NCBI GenBank assembly: GCA_902787415.1
Contig: CADAGG010000018.1
Coordinates: forward strand, 1-12,540
Length of the DNA stretch: 12,540 bases
Source of the DNA: a methanogenic archaeon
GTDB lineage: Archaea; Thermoplasmatota; Thermoplasmata; Methanomassiliicoccales; Methanomethylophilaceae
Direction: 5' to 3'
Shown here: positions 1 through 6,144 of the stretch, in pieces
Layout of the letters: the number at the start of each line of letters is the position of its first letter
How positions within the stretch are numbered: position 1 is the stretch's first letter
The notes under the pieces: generated by a model
What the model saw: the letters and a program-made list of their open reading frames with translations, nothing else
Told to the model about the DNA's origin: nothing
The model's database searches: none
Translations under genes and position numbers: made by a program

Positions 1-82
1 TGACGGAGAAGGAGATGCCTTTGACGGCCTCGCGTTCGCCGTAGCTCTTGCGGACGTCGTTCAGTATCAGGGCATCGGTCAT
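1..82 (-). CDS. ABC transporter ATP-binding protein, N-terminal fragment (runs off window)
   Basis: An ATG at 82-80 on the minus strand opens a reading frame that continues past base 1. The 27 visible codons read MTDALILNDVRKSYG and then EREAVKGISFSV. This is the usual first strand of an ABC ATPase: a short start, a 'V-R-K-S-Y-G' A-loop segment whose Tyr stacks on the ATP adenine, then 'A-V-K-G-I-S-F'. The Walker A motif would come just outside the window, so the family call rests on the A-loop region alone, and the transported substrate cannot be told. The gene lies 79 bases downstream of the superoperon's last gene, beyond a hairpin terminator, and has its own TATA-like box, so it is probably a separate transcription unit. 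No clear Shine-Dalgarno site precedes the ATG. Confidence 0.72.
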   Translation of the reverse strand, partial: MTDALILNDVRKSYGEREAVKGISFSV

Positions 83-110
83 GGGAGGGCAATGGAGTCT
101 CCCTTATAGG

Positions 111-118
111 AATATTAT
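111..118 (-). promoter_or_regulatory. TATA-like box for the ABC transporter gene
   Basis: The minus strand reads ATAATATT here, about 33 bases upstream of the ATG at 82. An archaeal start site about 26 bases downstream would give a 5' leader of only a few bases, which fits the lack of a ribosome binding site. A second AT run (CCTATAAG, near 103-110) is a weaker alternative. Confidence 0.4.
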
Positions 119-119
119 G

Positions 120-145
120 AAAAGGTAAGGGGCCCGGAGGCCCCT
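120..145 (-). terminator. Hairpin terminator at the end of the exosome superoperon
   Basis: Bases 128-134 (AGGGGCC) pair perfectly with 139-145 (GGCCCCT) around a 4-base loop. On the minus strand the hairpin is followed within 4 bases by TTTT (123-120). It lies 17 bases past the stop codon of prefoldin beta, so it is well placed to end the minus-strand superoperon transcript. Confidence 0.6.
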
Positions 146-161
146 GTGAAGATAAGCGGGT

Positions 162-530
162 TCACTCCTCGTCGTCGGCGGGGCGGGCGGGGGCGTTGCC
201 CATGGCCCTGTTGATGGAGTCCTGGAGGACCTCGAACCTCTCGCGGAGGCTCTGCTCCTGCCTCTCGAGGCTCTTGATCCTGATCTCCAGGGTCTCGAGG
301 CTCTCCTCGAGGTCGGCCTTGACGGCCTCCTTGTCGTCCACCTTGATGAGAAGGGCTCCGGCGGTCTTGTAAACATCGCCGGTGGACTTGTTCAGCTCTT
401 CCAGGCTCCTCTGCATCTCCTTCTGCTGGGACTGCATCTGGACCTTCTGGGTGGCGGTGGCCTGGAGCTGCTGCTGGACCTGCTGGTATTGGGTAATCTG
501 GTTCTGAAGCTGGGGGCTCATTCCGTTCAT
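162..530 (-). CDS. pfdB: Prefoldin subunit beta
   Basis: This encodes the 122-residue beta subunit of prefoldin (GimC), the hexameric cytosolic chaperone whose coiled-coil tentacles hold unfolded proteins and pass them to the thermosome. The protein is one long helical hairpin. A Gln-rich N-terminal coil (about residues 5-50, with QNQITQYQQVQQQLQ) leads to the central 'V-Y-K-T-A-G-A-L-L-I-K-V-D' beta-hairpin at about 52-65, then a second heptad helix (about 70-110, with SLETLEIRIKSLERQE). This is the normal beta-subunit layout and length. The start ATG at 530 overlaps the pcc1 stop as ATGA; a second ATG at 521 (Met4) is also possible. It is the last gene of the superoperon, a usual place for it in archaea, and a hairpin terminator follows. 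Confidence 0.93.
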   Translation of the reverse strand: MNGMSPQLQNQITQYQQVQQQLQATATQKVQMQSQQKEMQRSLEELNKSTGDVYKTAGALLIKVDDKEAVKADLEESLETLEIRIKSLERQEQSLRERFEVLQDSINRAMGNAPARPADDEE

Positions 531-766
531 AGTGTTCCCTTCGTAATCTTATCGATGTCCTCTGTGATCATGACGCATTCCAGGAAAGAATTGAGCGCGG
601 CCCTCATAGCTGAGGTATCCGACGCTTCTATGGTCATGACCGCTTCATCGCCCTCCATGCGTATCTCCGCGTGGGTACGCATGAGGTCGCGGCGGGCCTC
701 CGGGCTCAGTGACGAGACCGTGTTGGCCGCACCGCTCTCTGCGATGGTGAGGACGGCTGAAGGCAT
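527..766 (-). CDS. pcc1: KEOPS complex subunit Pcc1
   Basis: A 79-residue protein of the Pcc1 family, the small dimerising subunit of KEOPS, which makes t6A at position 37 of ANN-decoding tRNAs. Pcc1 holds Kae1 in the complex. The diagnostic part is the C-terminal half: a strand (EAVMTIEASD, about 42-51), then a helix 'T-S-A-M-R-A-A-L-N-S-F-L-E-C' (about 52-65) and the closing 'V-M-I-T-E-D-I' segment. Length is normal for archaeal Pcc1. The ATG at 766 sits one base after the rpoP stop, and the stop overlaps the prefoldin start, so translation of the three is probably coupled. The family is short and divergent, so the call rests on the C-terminal pattern plus the well-known gene neighbourhood. 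Confidence 0.85.
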   Translation of the reverse strand: MPSAVLTIAESGAANTVSSLSPEARRDLMRTHAEIRMEGDEAVMTIEASDTSAMRAALNSFLECVMITEDIDKITKGTL

Positions 767-767
767 A

Positions 768-908
768 TCAGTCCGACTTGAGGGTCTTCTTCTCGTTGGG
801 TCTTTCCTTGATGAAGATCCAGGACCCGCATTTGTCGCACTGGTGTGCCCTGTCGCCGTATTCGTTCTTGATGGGCTCGCCGCAGTTGGCGCATCTGTAA
901 TCGGACAT
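768..908 (-). CDS. rpoP: DNA-directed RNA polymerase subunit P (Rpb12-like)
   Basis: A 46-residue protein, MSDYRCANCGEPI at its start, that corresponds to archaeal RNA polymerase subunit P (eukaryotic Rpb12/ABC10-alpha). This subunit bridges Rpo3 and Rpo2 and supports open-complex formation. Two zinc-binding pairs are visible, C6-x2-C9 and C24-x2-C27, followed by the conserved 'G-x-W-I-F-I-K-x-R-P' tail. Length matches the family (about 44-50). A Shine-Dalgarno GGTGAT at 918-913 lies four bases before the ATG. The gene sits between eL43 and Pcc1, as in many archaeal exosome superoperons. Confidence 0.93.
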   Translation of the reverse strand: MSDYRCANCGEPIKNEYGDRAHQCDKCGSWIFIKERPNEKKTLKSD

Positions 909-925
909 CGGGATCACCGGTAAGC

Positions 926-1186
926 TTACTGCTCAACGGAGGCAGTGGACATGTCCTCTGCCCTCTTGATCTTGGGGCTGTATGCACCGGCTGCGAACTT
1001 GTTGCCGCAGCGGCTGCACTGCCAGATTCCGGCAGAGACCCTCTTGACGTTCATGTGGTGGCAGTTGGGGCACTCGTGTTTGGCCTTCTCGTGGGCCTCG
1101 ATTGCCTTGACCCTGTTGCGGACAACGACTCCGTACCTTGCTCCGAACCTGCCTGCTGTTCCTGCTTTCTCAGTTCTCTTTGACAT
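926..1186 (-). CDS. rpl37ae: 50S ribosomal protein eL43 (L37Ae)
   Basis: An 86-residue zinc-ribbon protein of the large ribosomal subunit. A basic N-terminus (SKRTEKAGTAGRFGARYG) precedes a C4 zinc finger made by C39-x2-C42 and C57-x2-C60, with the family's 'C-P-N-C', 'G-I-W-Q-C-S-R-C-G' and 'F-A-A-G-A-Y' segments. It keeps all four cysteines; some archaeal and eukaryotic paralogues lose them. The start at 1186 is preceded by GGTGATT, a Shine-Dalgarno site that is made partly from the stop codon of the upstream rrp42, so the two genes are tightly linked. Length and neighbours are as expected. Confidence 0.95.
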   Translation of the reverse strand: MSKRTEKAGTAGRFGARYGVVVRNRVKAIEAHEKAKHECPNCHHMNVKRVSAGIWQCSRCGNKFAAGAYSPKIKRAEDMSTASVEQ

Positions 1187-1192
1187 TTTTAA

Positions 1193-1969
1193 TCACCCAA
1201 TGATTTTTCTGATCTGTTTACCGATTTCGACGGCCCTGTCAAGACACAGGGACAGGTCGCTGCGGGTAATGGATCCCCTGCCGCCCTTCTGCATGGCCCT
1301 GAAGTTGCCATCGTCGTCGGTTGTAACCGTCAGACGGGCTGCAGCTATCGCTTCTTCGTCGAAATTAGGGTCTACTATTAAATCATTACCTATTTTGCAC
1401 TCTGTGACAGAGATGGGGAGGCAGGTAACGGGCATGGGGAGGTCCTCCTCGCCCTTTCCGTACTGCTTCCACGGGACCTTGGCGGACCTGAGGGCGCATA
1501 CAGCTGCGAGGTTGCAGGCGTCGAAGAGGTTGCCGTCGTAGTCGAGGGCGTAGATGTCGATGAAGACCATCCAGATCTCCTCTCCCTCTTTGATGCAGAG
1601 TTTCTTGACATCGATCATTCCGGACTCGCGGATACCGCGGTCGACCACACGGGCCAGCTCGATGGCGTCCTCGCTGGGGGGTCCGGGTTCGAAGGTGGAG
1701 TGCGCCAGGGGGATGAGCTCCGCACCGGTGGTGATGACTCCGTCTCCGGGTGCGTCCATGTAGGGTGCTCCGGGGATGATCTTGATTCCCGCCATGACGG
1801 TGGTGTTGCCGAGGCTGACCTTGGCGGAACCCTCGGCGGATTCGATGATGCCGGTCTCGACGGTGATCTTCCTGACCTCGTCGAGCTGCCTGCCGTCCTC
1901 CCTCCTGCCCTCCGCGAGGAGGTTCATGAGGTGGTCTCTCTTGATCTGCGAAGTTACGTAGTTACTCAT
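1193..1969 (-). CDS. rrp42: Exosome complex subunit Rrp42
   Basis: A 258-residue RNase PH-fold protein, the non-catalytic partner of Rrp41 in the hexameric ring of the archaeal exosome, which degrades RNA 3' to 5' and adds A-rich tails. Typical Rrp42 segments are 'R-x-D-G-R-x-L-D-E-V-R' near the N-terminus, 'G-N-T-x-V-M-A-G-I-K' and '[15 protein letters not shown]', and near the C-terminus 'T-T-D-D-D-G-N'. I chose the ATG at 1969: GGAGGGTGAT ends four bases before it, and that site would contain the alternative GTG at 1978. The gene overlaps the end of rrp41 by 8 bases. The order rrp4-rrp41-rrp42 is the standard one. Confidence 0.95.
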   Translation of the reverse strand: MSNYVTSQIKRDHLMNLLAEGRREDGRQLDEVRKITVETGIIESAEGSAKVSLGNTTVMAGIKIIPGAPYMDAPGDGVITTGAELIPLAHSTFEPGPPSEDAIELARVVDRGIRESGMIDVKKLCIKEGEEIWMVFIDIYALDYDGNLFDACNLAAVCALRSAKVPWKQYGKGEEDLPMPVTCLPISVTECKIGNDLIVDPNFDEEAIAAARLTVTTDDDGNFRAMQKGGRGSITRSDLSLCLDRAVEIGKQIRKIIG

Positions 1970-2711
1970 CGGAATCACCCTCCTTCTTGGACATCTCGGT
2001 GTAGCGCCTCTTCAGCGCGTCCCTCTGGACCTCGTACACCTCGTGGGCGGCGGCGAAGGCCATGTCGAGTCCGTGGTCGAGCTCGGCCCTGGTCATGTTG
2101 CCGTCCATCTGGAGGAGGACGATCTCGTCGGTGGAGGGGACGATGGCGAGGGGCACATCGGCCTGTCCGTAGTTGTCCTCTTCCTTGTTGAGGTCGAGGA
2201 GGACGTTGCCGTCGGCCTTTCCGCAGGCGATGGCGGGCACCAGGTCCCTCATGGGGATTCCGGCGTCGGCGAGTGCCACGGATGCGGCGGTGAGTCCGGC
2301 GCACCTGGTTCCGGCGTTGGCCTGGAGGATCTCGATGTACACATCGATGGATGCGCGGGGGTAGAGCTCGGTCTGGACGACGTTCTCGAGGGCCTCGGCG
2401 ATGAGCTTGGAGATCTCGACGGACCTCCTGTCGGTTCCGGGCCTCTTCCTGTCGGTGACGGAGTATGCCTCCATGTTGTACTTGACCTGGACGACGGCCT
2501 TGGTGGGGTCCTGCAGGTGCCTGGGCTTGCACTCCCTGGGGCCGTAGACGGCGCACAGGACCTTGTTCTTGCCGATCTCGAGGTAGCAGGAGCCGTCCGC
2601 GTTCTTCAGGACGCCCGCCTCGATCTTGATGGGCCTTTTCTCGTCAATCCTACGGCCATCGATCCTGATGCCGTCCTCGTTTACCAATACCATGTCTGTA
2701 TGTCCGCTCAT
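1962..2711 (-). CDS. rrp41: Exosome complex catalytic subunit Rrp41
   Basis: The 249-residue catalytic RNase PH subunit of the archaeal exosome. It performs phosphorolysis of RNA from the 3' end and the reverse tailing reaction. An N-terminal 'R-I-D-G-R-R-x-D-E-x-R-P-I' opens the fold. The phosphate-binding loop is N132-A-G-T-R136. The pair D179 and D185 in '[13 protein letters not shown]' has the spacing of the metal-binding Asp residues shown to be catalytic in Sulfolobus Rrp41, so the enzyme is probably active. The C-terminus ends in an acidic tail. The start ATG at 2711 overlaps the rrp4 stop (ATGA); Met7 at 2693 is possible but less likely. Confidence 0.96.
   Translation of the reverse strand: MSGHTDMVLVNEDGIRIDGRRIDEKRPIKIEAGVLKNADGSCYLEIGKNKVLCAVYGPRECKPRHLQDPTKAVVQVKYNMEAYSVTDRKRPGTDRRSVEISKLIAEALENVVQTELYPRASIDVYIEILQANAGTRCAGLTAASVALADAGIPMRDLVPAIACGKADGNVLLDLNKEEDNYGQADVPLAIVPSTDEIVLLQMDGNMTRAELDHGLDMAFAAAHEVYEVQRDALKRRYTEMSKKEGDSDE
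1974..1983 (-). promoter_or_regulatory. Shine-Dalgarno site deciding the rrp42 start
   Basis: The minus strand reads GGAGGGTGAT, complementary to the conserved archaeal 16S rRNA 3' end, and ends four bases before the ATG at 1969. It lies inside the last codons of rrp41 and includes the GTG that would be the alternative start, which makes that GTG unlikely. Confidence 0.75.
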
Positions 2712-3424
2712 TCGGAATCCTCCTCTTCGTCCTCTTCGGACTGCGGGAGTCTTTTCTCGATGAACTCCCTAACCCTGTCCGTGAGGTTGGCGGACCGGGA
2801 CTCTCTCTCGATAATTCTGATCGCCTCTGCGGCGACATCCACGTTCTCTCCGTCTCCGTCGATCCAGATCCTTCCGTTCTGGCCGACGAAGATGCGGCAG
2901 TCGGTCATGTTCTTCAGCATCTGGATCATGGATCCGCTCTTGCCGATGACCCTGGAGATCTTGGAATACGAGATCTCCACCAGCTGTCCGCCCTCGATCT
3001 TCCTGAGGCCGGAATCCTTCATGGTGACCTGGATCTTCTTGCTCTCGTCGACCATGAGGATCTTCAGCAGGACGACGTCGCCCACGGTAAGGAACCTGGA
3101 GGTGTCACCGAACTCCACCTTCCAGGGCACCTCGCTGACGTGCAGGGGCGCGGGGTAGGGGGCGTTGATGTCCAGCATCCAGTTGGAGGGGCCAACGTCG
3201 TTGATTATTCCTATGACTGTATCGCCGGTGACGGGCATGTAGAATCCGCCCATCACGGTAACTCCTACCGCGTCGTTGGTATAGGTCTTGGTTCCTATAA
3301 CGTTGGCGCGGATCTTGCCGTCCAGCTCGTAAGCGTTCTCTCCGGCCTTGTACTCGTCAGCGTTGCCGAGCACGTCTCCGGGGATCACGATCTCACGTGT
3401 CCTTCTGGCGCTTCTTTTTTCCAT
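2708..3424 (-). CDS. rrp4: Exosome complex RNA-binding subunit Rrp4
   Basis: A 238-residue cap protein of the archaeal exosome; three such caps sit on the Rrp41-Rrp42 ring and feed RNA into it. An N-terminal domain begins with '[11 protein letters not shown]' (residues 10-20). An S1 domain follows at about 65-137, then a KH domain whose GxxG loop is G161-K-S-G164 in 'S-R-V-I-G-K-S-G-S'. The tail is strongly acidic (about 229-238). The open frame extends upstream to 3613, but that part is out-of-frame SBDS coding. Two real start candidates exist: 3448, whose ATG overlaps the SBDS stop (ATGA), and 3424, which has GAGTGAT three bases upstream. I prefer 3424 for its ribosome binding site; the difference is 8 residues. 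Confidence 0.95.
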   Translation of the reverse strand: MEKRSARRTREIVIPGDVLGNADEYKAGENAYELDGKIRANVIGTKTYTNDAVGVTVMGGFYMPVTGDTVIGIINDVGPSNWMLDINAPYPAPLHVSEVPWKVEFGDTSRFLTVGDVVLLKILMVDESKKIQVTMKDSGLRKIEGGQLVEISYSKISRVIGKSGSMIQMLKNMTDCRIFVGQNGRIWIDGDGENVDVAAEAIRIIERESRSANLTDRVREFIEKRLPQSEEDEEEDSE

Positions 3425-3427
3425 TTT

Positions 3428-3434
3428 ATCACTC
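3428..3434 (-). promoter_or_regulatory. Shine-Dalgarno site supporting the 3424 start of rrp4
   Basis: The minus strand reads GAGTGAT three bases upstream of the ATG at 3424, matching the GGTGAT pattern used by neighbouring genes. No comparable site precedes the alternative ATG at 3448. Confidence 0.6.
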
Positions 3435-3444
3435 TTGAATGTAA

Positions 3445-4143
3445 TCATGCGCTCAGCAGCTTGACCGAGGCGGTCCCCTTGGTCTTCTGTCTGAGCTTCT
3501 CCTGGAGTTCGGGCAGGAGTCCCGCGGGGACCTCCATGAGCCCGATCCACGAACCGTCCGCGGCCCACTCCTCCCTCTCGACCATACCGTACTTGATGAG
3601 GTCGTCGTAGCACCTTCCGTAGTCGTCGCCGTGGAGCTTGATGGCGATGCGGCTCTTCTCGAAACGGATGGGCAGCAGGGGGCGGAGCACCTTCATCGCG
3701 TCCTCGACCTGTTTGTCGAAGGGGCGGGAGATGTCCGCGTGGAACTTGCCCTCCTCGAGAGCCAGCTCGATACGGAGCGGGGGGTGGGGCAGCTTGGTCT
3801 GGGGGTTGATGGCGTTGGCCGCGATGTAGGCGATGATCTGCTTCTTCTTCGCATCGACCAGCTCCTTGCGCTGCTCGGTGGTCATCTGGACCTCGCCCTT
3901 CTCGATGATGTGCTTGGCGATGGCTATGATGTCCTCGGTGCCGAAGACCTCGTTGATCTTCGACTTCTCGGGGCGGGTGCCCTTGTGGGCATCCTTGAAC
4001 ACATCCTCCACTGCCAGATATTCGCTGAGATCGATCTCCTTGCCTTTCTTGATCTCGTCCATGGCGACGGGATCGAGGAGGATCTCGAACCTCTCGCCGT
4101 GGCTCTCCAATCTGGCGATTATCGCATCGTCGAGCTCGACCAA
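3445..4143 (-). CDS. sdo1: Ribosome maturation protein SBDS (Sdo1), TTG start
   Basis: A 232-residue orthologue of the Shwachman-Bodian-Diamond protein. In eukaryotes it works with EFL1 to remove eIF6 from new 60S subunits; archaeal versions are thought to act in large-subunit maturation. The FYSH domain covers about residues 1-88 ('L-D-D-A-I-I-A-R-L-E-S-H-G-E-R-F-E-I-L', then 'D-V-F-K-D-A-H-K-G'). A helical middle domain follows ('T-T-E-Q-R-K-E-L-V-D-A-K-K-K-Q-I-I', about 90-160), then a ferredoxin-like C-terminal domain. Length is normal. The start is a TTG at 4143: the conserved N-terminus begins exactly there, and the next in-frame ATG (codon 28) would delete the first strands. It begins 11 bases after the proteasome alpha stop; no strong Shine-Dalgarno site is visible. 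Confidence 0.94.
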   Translation of the reverse strand: MVELDDAIIARLESHGERFEILLDPVAMDEIKKGKEIDLSEYLAVEDVFKDAHKGTRPEKSKINEVFGTEDIIAIAKHIIEKGEVQMTTEQRKELVDAKKKQIIAYIAANAINPQTKLPHPPLRIELALEEGKFHADISRPFDKQVEDAMKVLRPLLPIRFEKSRIAIKLHGDDYGRCYDDLIKYGMVEREEWAADGSWIGLMEVPAGLLPELQEKLRQKTKGTASVKLLSA

Positions 4144-4154
4144 GCTACCAGCCT

Positions 4155-4904
4155 TCAGGCCTTCTCGGTCTTCTTGGAGGATGCCTTGGGCTTGTCGGCG
4201 GTCTTGGCGAGGGCCTTGGCCATCTCATCCTCTGTGAGCCTTCTGAATTTCGCGTCGGTGCGGACCACTCCGACCTCAATAGAGTCCGCCTTGAGCTTCT
4301 CGTCGATGGCGGTGGAGAGGGCCTTGAGTCCGAGCTTGAGGGCGGCATCGTAGGTCATGTCGTCCTTGTACTCCTTCTCGAGGATGTCCATGACCACGGG
4401 GCGGCCGGAGCCGATGCAGGTCGCTTTGTATGCGACGAGGGCGCCCGAGGGGTCGGTCTCGAAGAGGTGGATCCCGACGTCGTCGGTTCCCGCGACCAGC
4501 AGGGAGGTTCCGAAGGGACGGGCACCGCCGTACTGGGTGAAGTTCTGCTCGTAATCGCAGACCTTCTTGGTGAGCATTTCCACGCCGATGTTCTCGCCGT
4601 AGTTGACCTTGTGGATCTGAGCCTCTTTCCTGGCGTCGTCCACGAGGATCCTGGCATCTGCCACGAGTCCGGAGCTGGCGCATCCGATGTACTCGTCGAT
4701 GTCGTAGATTTTTTCGATAGATTTCTCCACGAGTTTGCTGGAGACCCTCTTATCGACGATGAGAATTACGCCGTCTTTGAACTTGATACCGATGGTCGTC
4801 GTACCTTTCTTGACGGCCTCGCGGGCGTATTCCACCTGAAACAGCCTTCCGTCGGGGGAGAAAACGGTGATTCCCCGATCATATGCCATTTGTCCTGGTT
4901 GCAT
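4155..4904 (-). CDS. psmA: Proteasome subunit alpha
   Basis: The 249-residue alpha subunit of the archaeal 20S proteasome. Seven copies form each outer ring, gate the chamber and bind the C-termini of the ATPase PAN. The N-terminal gate and H0 helix are unmistakable: 'Y-D-R-G-I-T-V-F-S-P-D-G-R-L-F' (8-22) then 'Q-V-E-Y-A-R-E-A-V-K-K-G' (23-34). K65 in 'S-I-E-K-I' matches the Lys of Thermoplasma (K66) that binds the HbYX motif of the activator. The 'T-Q-Y-G-G-A-R-P-F-G-T-S' segment is also conserved. The sequence is strikingly close to the Thermoplasma protein, which supports a Thermoplasmata host. A Lys/Ala-rich tail of about 20 residues extends beyond the usual end. The proteolytic beta subunit is not in the window. 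A TATA-like box lies upstream. Confidence 0.97.
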   Translation of the reverse strand: MQPGQMAYDRGITVFSPDGRLFQVEYAREAVKKGTTTIGIKFKDGVILIVDKRVSSKLVEKSIEKIYDIDEYIGCASSGLVADARILVDDARKEAQIHKVNYGENIGVEMLTKKVCDYEQNFTQYGGARPFGTSLLVAGTDDVGIHLFETDPSGALVAYKATCIGSGRPVVMDILEKEYKDDMTYDAALKLGLKALSTAIDEKLKADSIEVGVVRTDAKFRRLTEDEMAKALAKTADKPKASSKKTEKA

Positions 4905-4937
4905 TTAGATTCCTCGAGGGGAGAACTTGCGTAGCCC

Positions 4938-4949
4938 TATTTAATTATT
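4938..4949 (-). promoter_or_regulatory. Internal promoter (TATA-like) for psmA and downstream genes
   Basis: The 60-base gap between rnp2 and psmA is the longest inside the superoperon and contains AATAATTAAATA on the minus strand. Its TATA-like core is about 34-40 bases upstream of the psmA ATG, so transcription would start about 10 bases before the gene, leaving room for the short GAGGAAT ribosome binding site near 4908-4914. This suggests psmA and the genes after it can be transcribed separately from the first two. Confidence 0.5.
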
Positions 4950-4964
4950 GTAGGGAAGGAACGC

Positions 4965-5279
4965 TCATGCCTTGGGTTTGGGGGCGCGGGAGGGCTTCGG
5001 AGGGGCGTTCCTCCTGAGGACGGGATAGCGGTCCCTGAGGGTCTTCAGGGTGCCGGAGACGGTGACCAGTTCGGCGGAGGGCTCGGCGGCCCTCACGGCC
5101 CCGGTGCACTCCTCGATCTCGTCGGGGGCGCAGCGCACGATGGCCATACCCTCGGCGCACTGGATGACGTTGAACCTCTTGCCGCCGGGGATGGCGCGGA
5201 TCATGCTCTCGCGGGAGGCGGATCCGGGCACCGTGAAGACCAGGTACCTCCTCCTTCCGCGCTTCGATTTGACTGTCAT
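4965..5279 (-). CDS. rnp2: Ribonuclease P protein component 2 (Pop5 family)
   Basis: A 104-residue protein assigned to the archaeal Rnp2/Pop5 family, which pairs with Rnp3/Rpp30 to activate the catalytic domain of RNase P RNA in tRNA 5' processing. What supports this is the basic start followed by 'R-R-R-Y-L-V-F-T-V' (about 9-17), the helix 'S-R-E-S-M-I-R-A-I' (22-30), the strand 'G-M-A-I-V-R-C-A' (44-51) with the following helix, and the position directly before psmA, where rnp2 usually sits in exosome superoperons. The C-terminus has a Pro/Lys/Ala tail. It is a short, divergent family, so context carries part of the weight. The ATG at 5279 has GGAGG seven bases upstream. The usual neighbour rnp3 is missing here. 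Confidence 0.82.
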   Translation of the reverse strand: MTVKSKRGRRRYLVFTVPGSASRESMIRAIPGGKRFNVIQCAEGMAIVRCAPDEIEECTGAVRAAEPSAELVTVSGTLKTLRDRYPVLRRNAPPKPSRAPKPKA

Positions 5280-5295
5280 CTTGCAGCCTCCAACG

Positions 5296-5805
5296 TTACC
5301 GGGGCTTATAACCGTTGGTTCTCCTCGCCACGTACCTGCATCCGCATCTGCGGCAGACGAGCTCGGACGGGAGGACGTTCGACCCGCACTCGGCGCACCT
5401 GAAGGTGCCGTCCCTGCGGGGGTATGTCGAACCGCATTCGGGACACAGTCCGCCGGGGGCCGGGACCAGGCATTGGGGGCACATGAACACCGAGGGTTTG
5501 CGTACCGACATGTGGCGCAGATCGTTCCCGCAGCCGGGGCATTCCGCCTCCCTTATGCAGTCGGGATGGAACTTCCTTCCGCAGGCGCAGACGGCTATTT
5601 CGGAGGTCCCGAGTTTGCCGTGGCAGAGGTCGCAGAAGGCCGAGTCCTCACCCTCCTCCGGGTAGGGGAGAGGGTGCAAAAAGTGCTGGATTTTCCCTGA
5701 CGAGGGGCGCAGGAAGAGCCTGTAGCGGTGGATGTAGAGCTCGATCGCGATGGTTGCAATAACAACCATCCAAACCAATAGTGCCAGCAACAGGGTGGTA
5801 CTCAT
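5296..5805 (-). CDS. Membrane-anchored zinc protein with RING/PHD-like and zinc-ribbon motifs
   Basis: I do not recognise a named family for this 169-residue protein. Residues 5-23 form one hydrophobic membrane helix followed by 'H-R-Y-R', so the rest probably faces the cytoplasm. Next come eight possible zinc ligands in C4HC3 order: C58-x2-C61, C73-x-C75, H80-x2-C83, C89-x2-C92. The part 'C-G-R-K-F-H-P-D-C-I' looks like the core of a RING finger, although the His expected at the fourth RING ligand is Arg77. Then two zinc ribbons follow: C109/C112 with C121/C124, and C137/C140 with C151/C154, plus C156. It begins the superoperon, 16 bases before rnp2, so it is probably co-transcribed with RNA-processing and proteasome genes. 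No ribosome binding site precedes the ATG; a TATA-like box is placed for a leaderless transcript. Function is unknown; nothing proves ligase activity. Confidence 0.8.
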   Translation of the reverse strand: MSTTLLLALLVWMVVIATIAIELYIHRYRLFLRPSSGKIQHFLHPLPYPEEGEDSAFCDLCHGKLGTSEIAVCACGRKFHPDCIREAECPGCGNDLRHMSVRKPSVFMCPQCLVPAPGGLCPECGSTYPRRDGTFRCAECGSNVLPSELVCRRCGCRYVARRTNGYKPR

Positions 5806-5822
5806 ATCGTGATGCTGATGGG

Positions 5823-5834
5823 TTATAAAGTTTA
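5823..5834 (-). promoter_or_regulatory. TATA-like box of the superoperon (leaderless start)
   Basis: The minus strand reads AAACTTTATAA here, centred about 21-27 bases upstream of the ATG at 5805. With normal archaeal spacing, transcription would begin at or within a few bases of the start codon. This fits the absence of a Shine-Dalgarno site and suggests a leaderless mRNA. Confidence 0.5.
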
Positions 5835-5859
5835 TTATCGTTTCGACTCCCGCCGAAAA

Positions 5860-5878
5860 ATTTAGGAAAAACCTAAAT
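5860..5878. repeat. Inverted repeat, 7-bp arms
   Basis: ATTTAGG (5860-5866) and CCTAAAT (5872-5878) are perfect complements around AAAAA. It lies just upstream of the superoperon TATA box and next to the longer dyad at 5882-5903, so it may be part of a regulator-binding region. Confidence 0.5.
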
Positions 5879-5881
5879 CGT

Positions 5882-5903
5882 ATACGAATTTGATAATTCG
5901 TAT
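5882..5903. promoter_or_regulatory. Perfect 9-bp dyad, candidate operator
   Basis: ATACGAATT (5882-5890) and AATTCGTAT (5895-5903) are exact inverted copies around TGAT. A perfect 9+4+9 dyad without a following T run looks more like a binding site for a dimeric regulator than a terminator. It lies 48 or more bases upstream of the superoperon TATA box and about 250 bases before hdrA, so it could act on either. Confidence 0.5.
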
Positions 5904-6087
5904 GTCAATTTTCCTACTCAAAAAATGGTTGAATTAACCTTTCGTAAAAACCCGTTTTCCGTACCGGTTTTCGGATGCTGGCCATTAAAAATTTTGACGA
6001 CCCTAAATATTGTTCGAGAAGAATTTCGACTCGTAGGAAAAGGTGCTTTTAAACCTGTTTATCGTATTTAAAGGTATTGTGATAAGG

Positions 6088-6098
6088 GTTTTAATAAA
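6088..6098 (+). promoter_or_regulatory. Candidate TATA box for the hdrA-mvhDGA operon
   Basis: GTTTTAATAAA lies about 57 bases before the hdrA ATG. A start about 26 bases downstream would leave a leader of about 30 bases that includes the GGAGG ribosome binding site. GTATTTAAAGG at 6063-6073 and TTATTAATC at 6109-6117 are alternatives; the sequence alone does not decide. Confidence 0.35.
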
Positions 6099-6139
6099 GC
6101 CCGCCTTCTTATTAATCATTCCAACCAACAATTGGGAAC

Positions 6140-6144
6140 GGAGG
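6140..6144 (+). promoter_or_regulatory. Shine-Dalgarno site fixing the hdrA start
   Basis: GGAGG ends six bases before the ATG at 6151. It shows that the conserved 'S-A-L-V-I-G-G-G' start of HdrA begins at 6151, not at the GTG at 6043. Confidence 0.85.

Noticed and set aside
2043..3158. A 371-codon plus-strand frame across rrp41 and rrp4
   Set aside because: It is antisense to two certain exosome genes and has a repetitive Gly/Val/Asp/Leu composition without domains.
3449..3613. Extension of rrp4 upstream to 3613
   Set aside because: This stretch is the SBDS gene read in another frame; the Arg/Gly-rich translation has no similarity to Rrp4.
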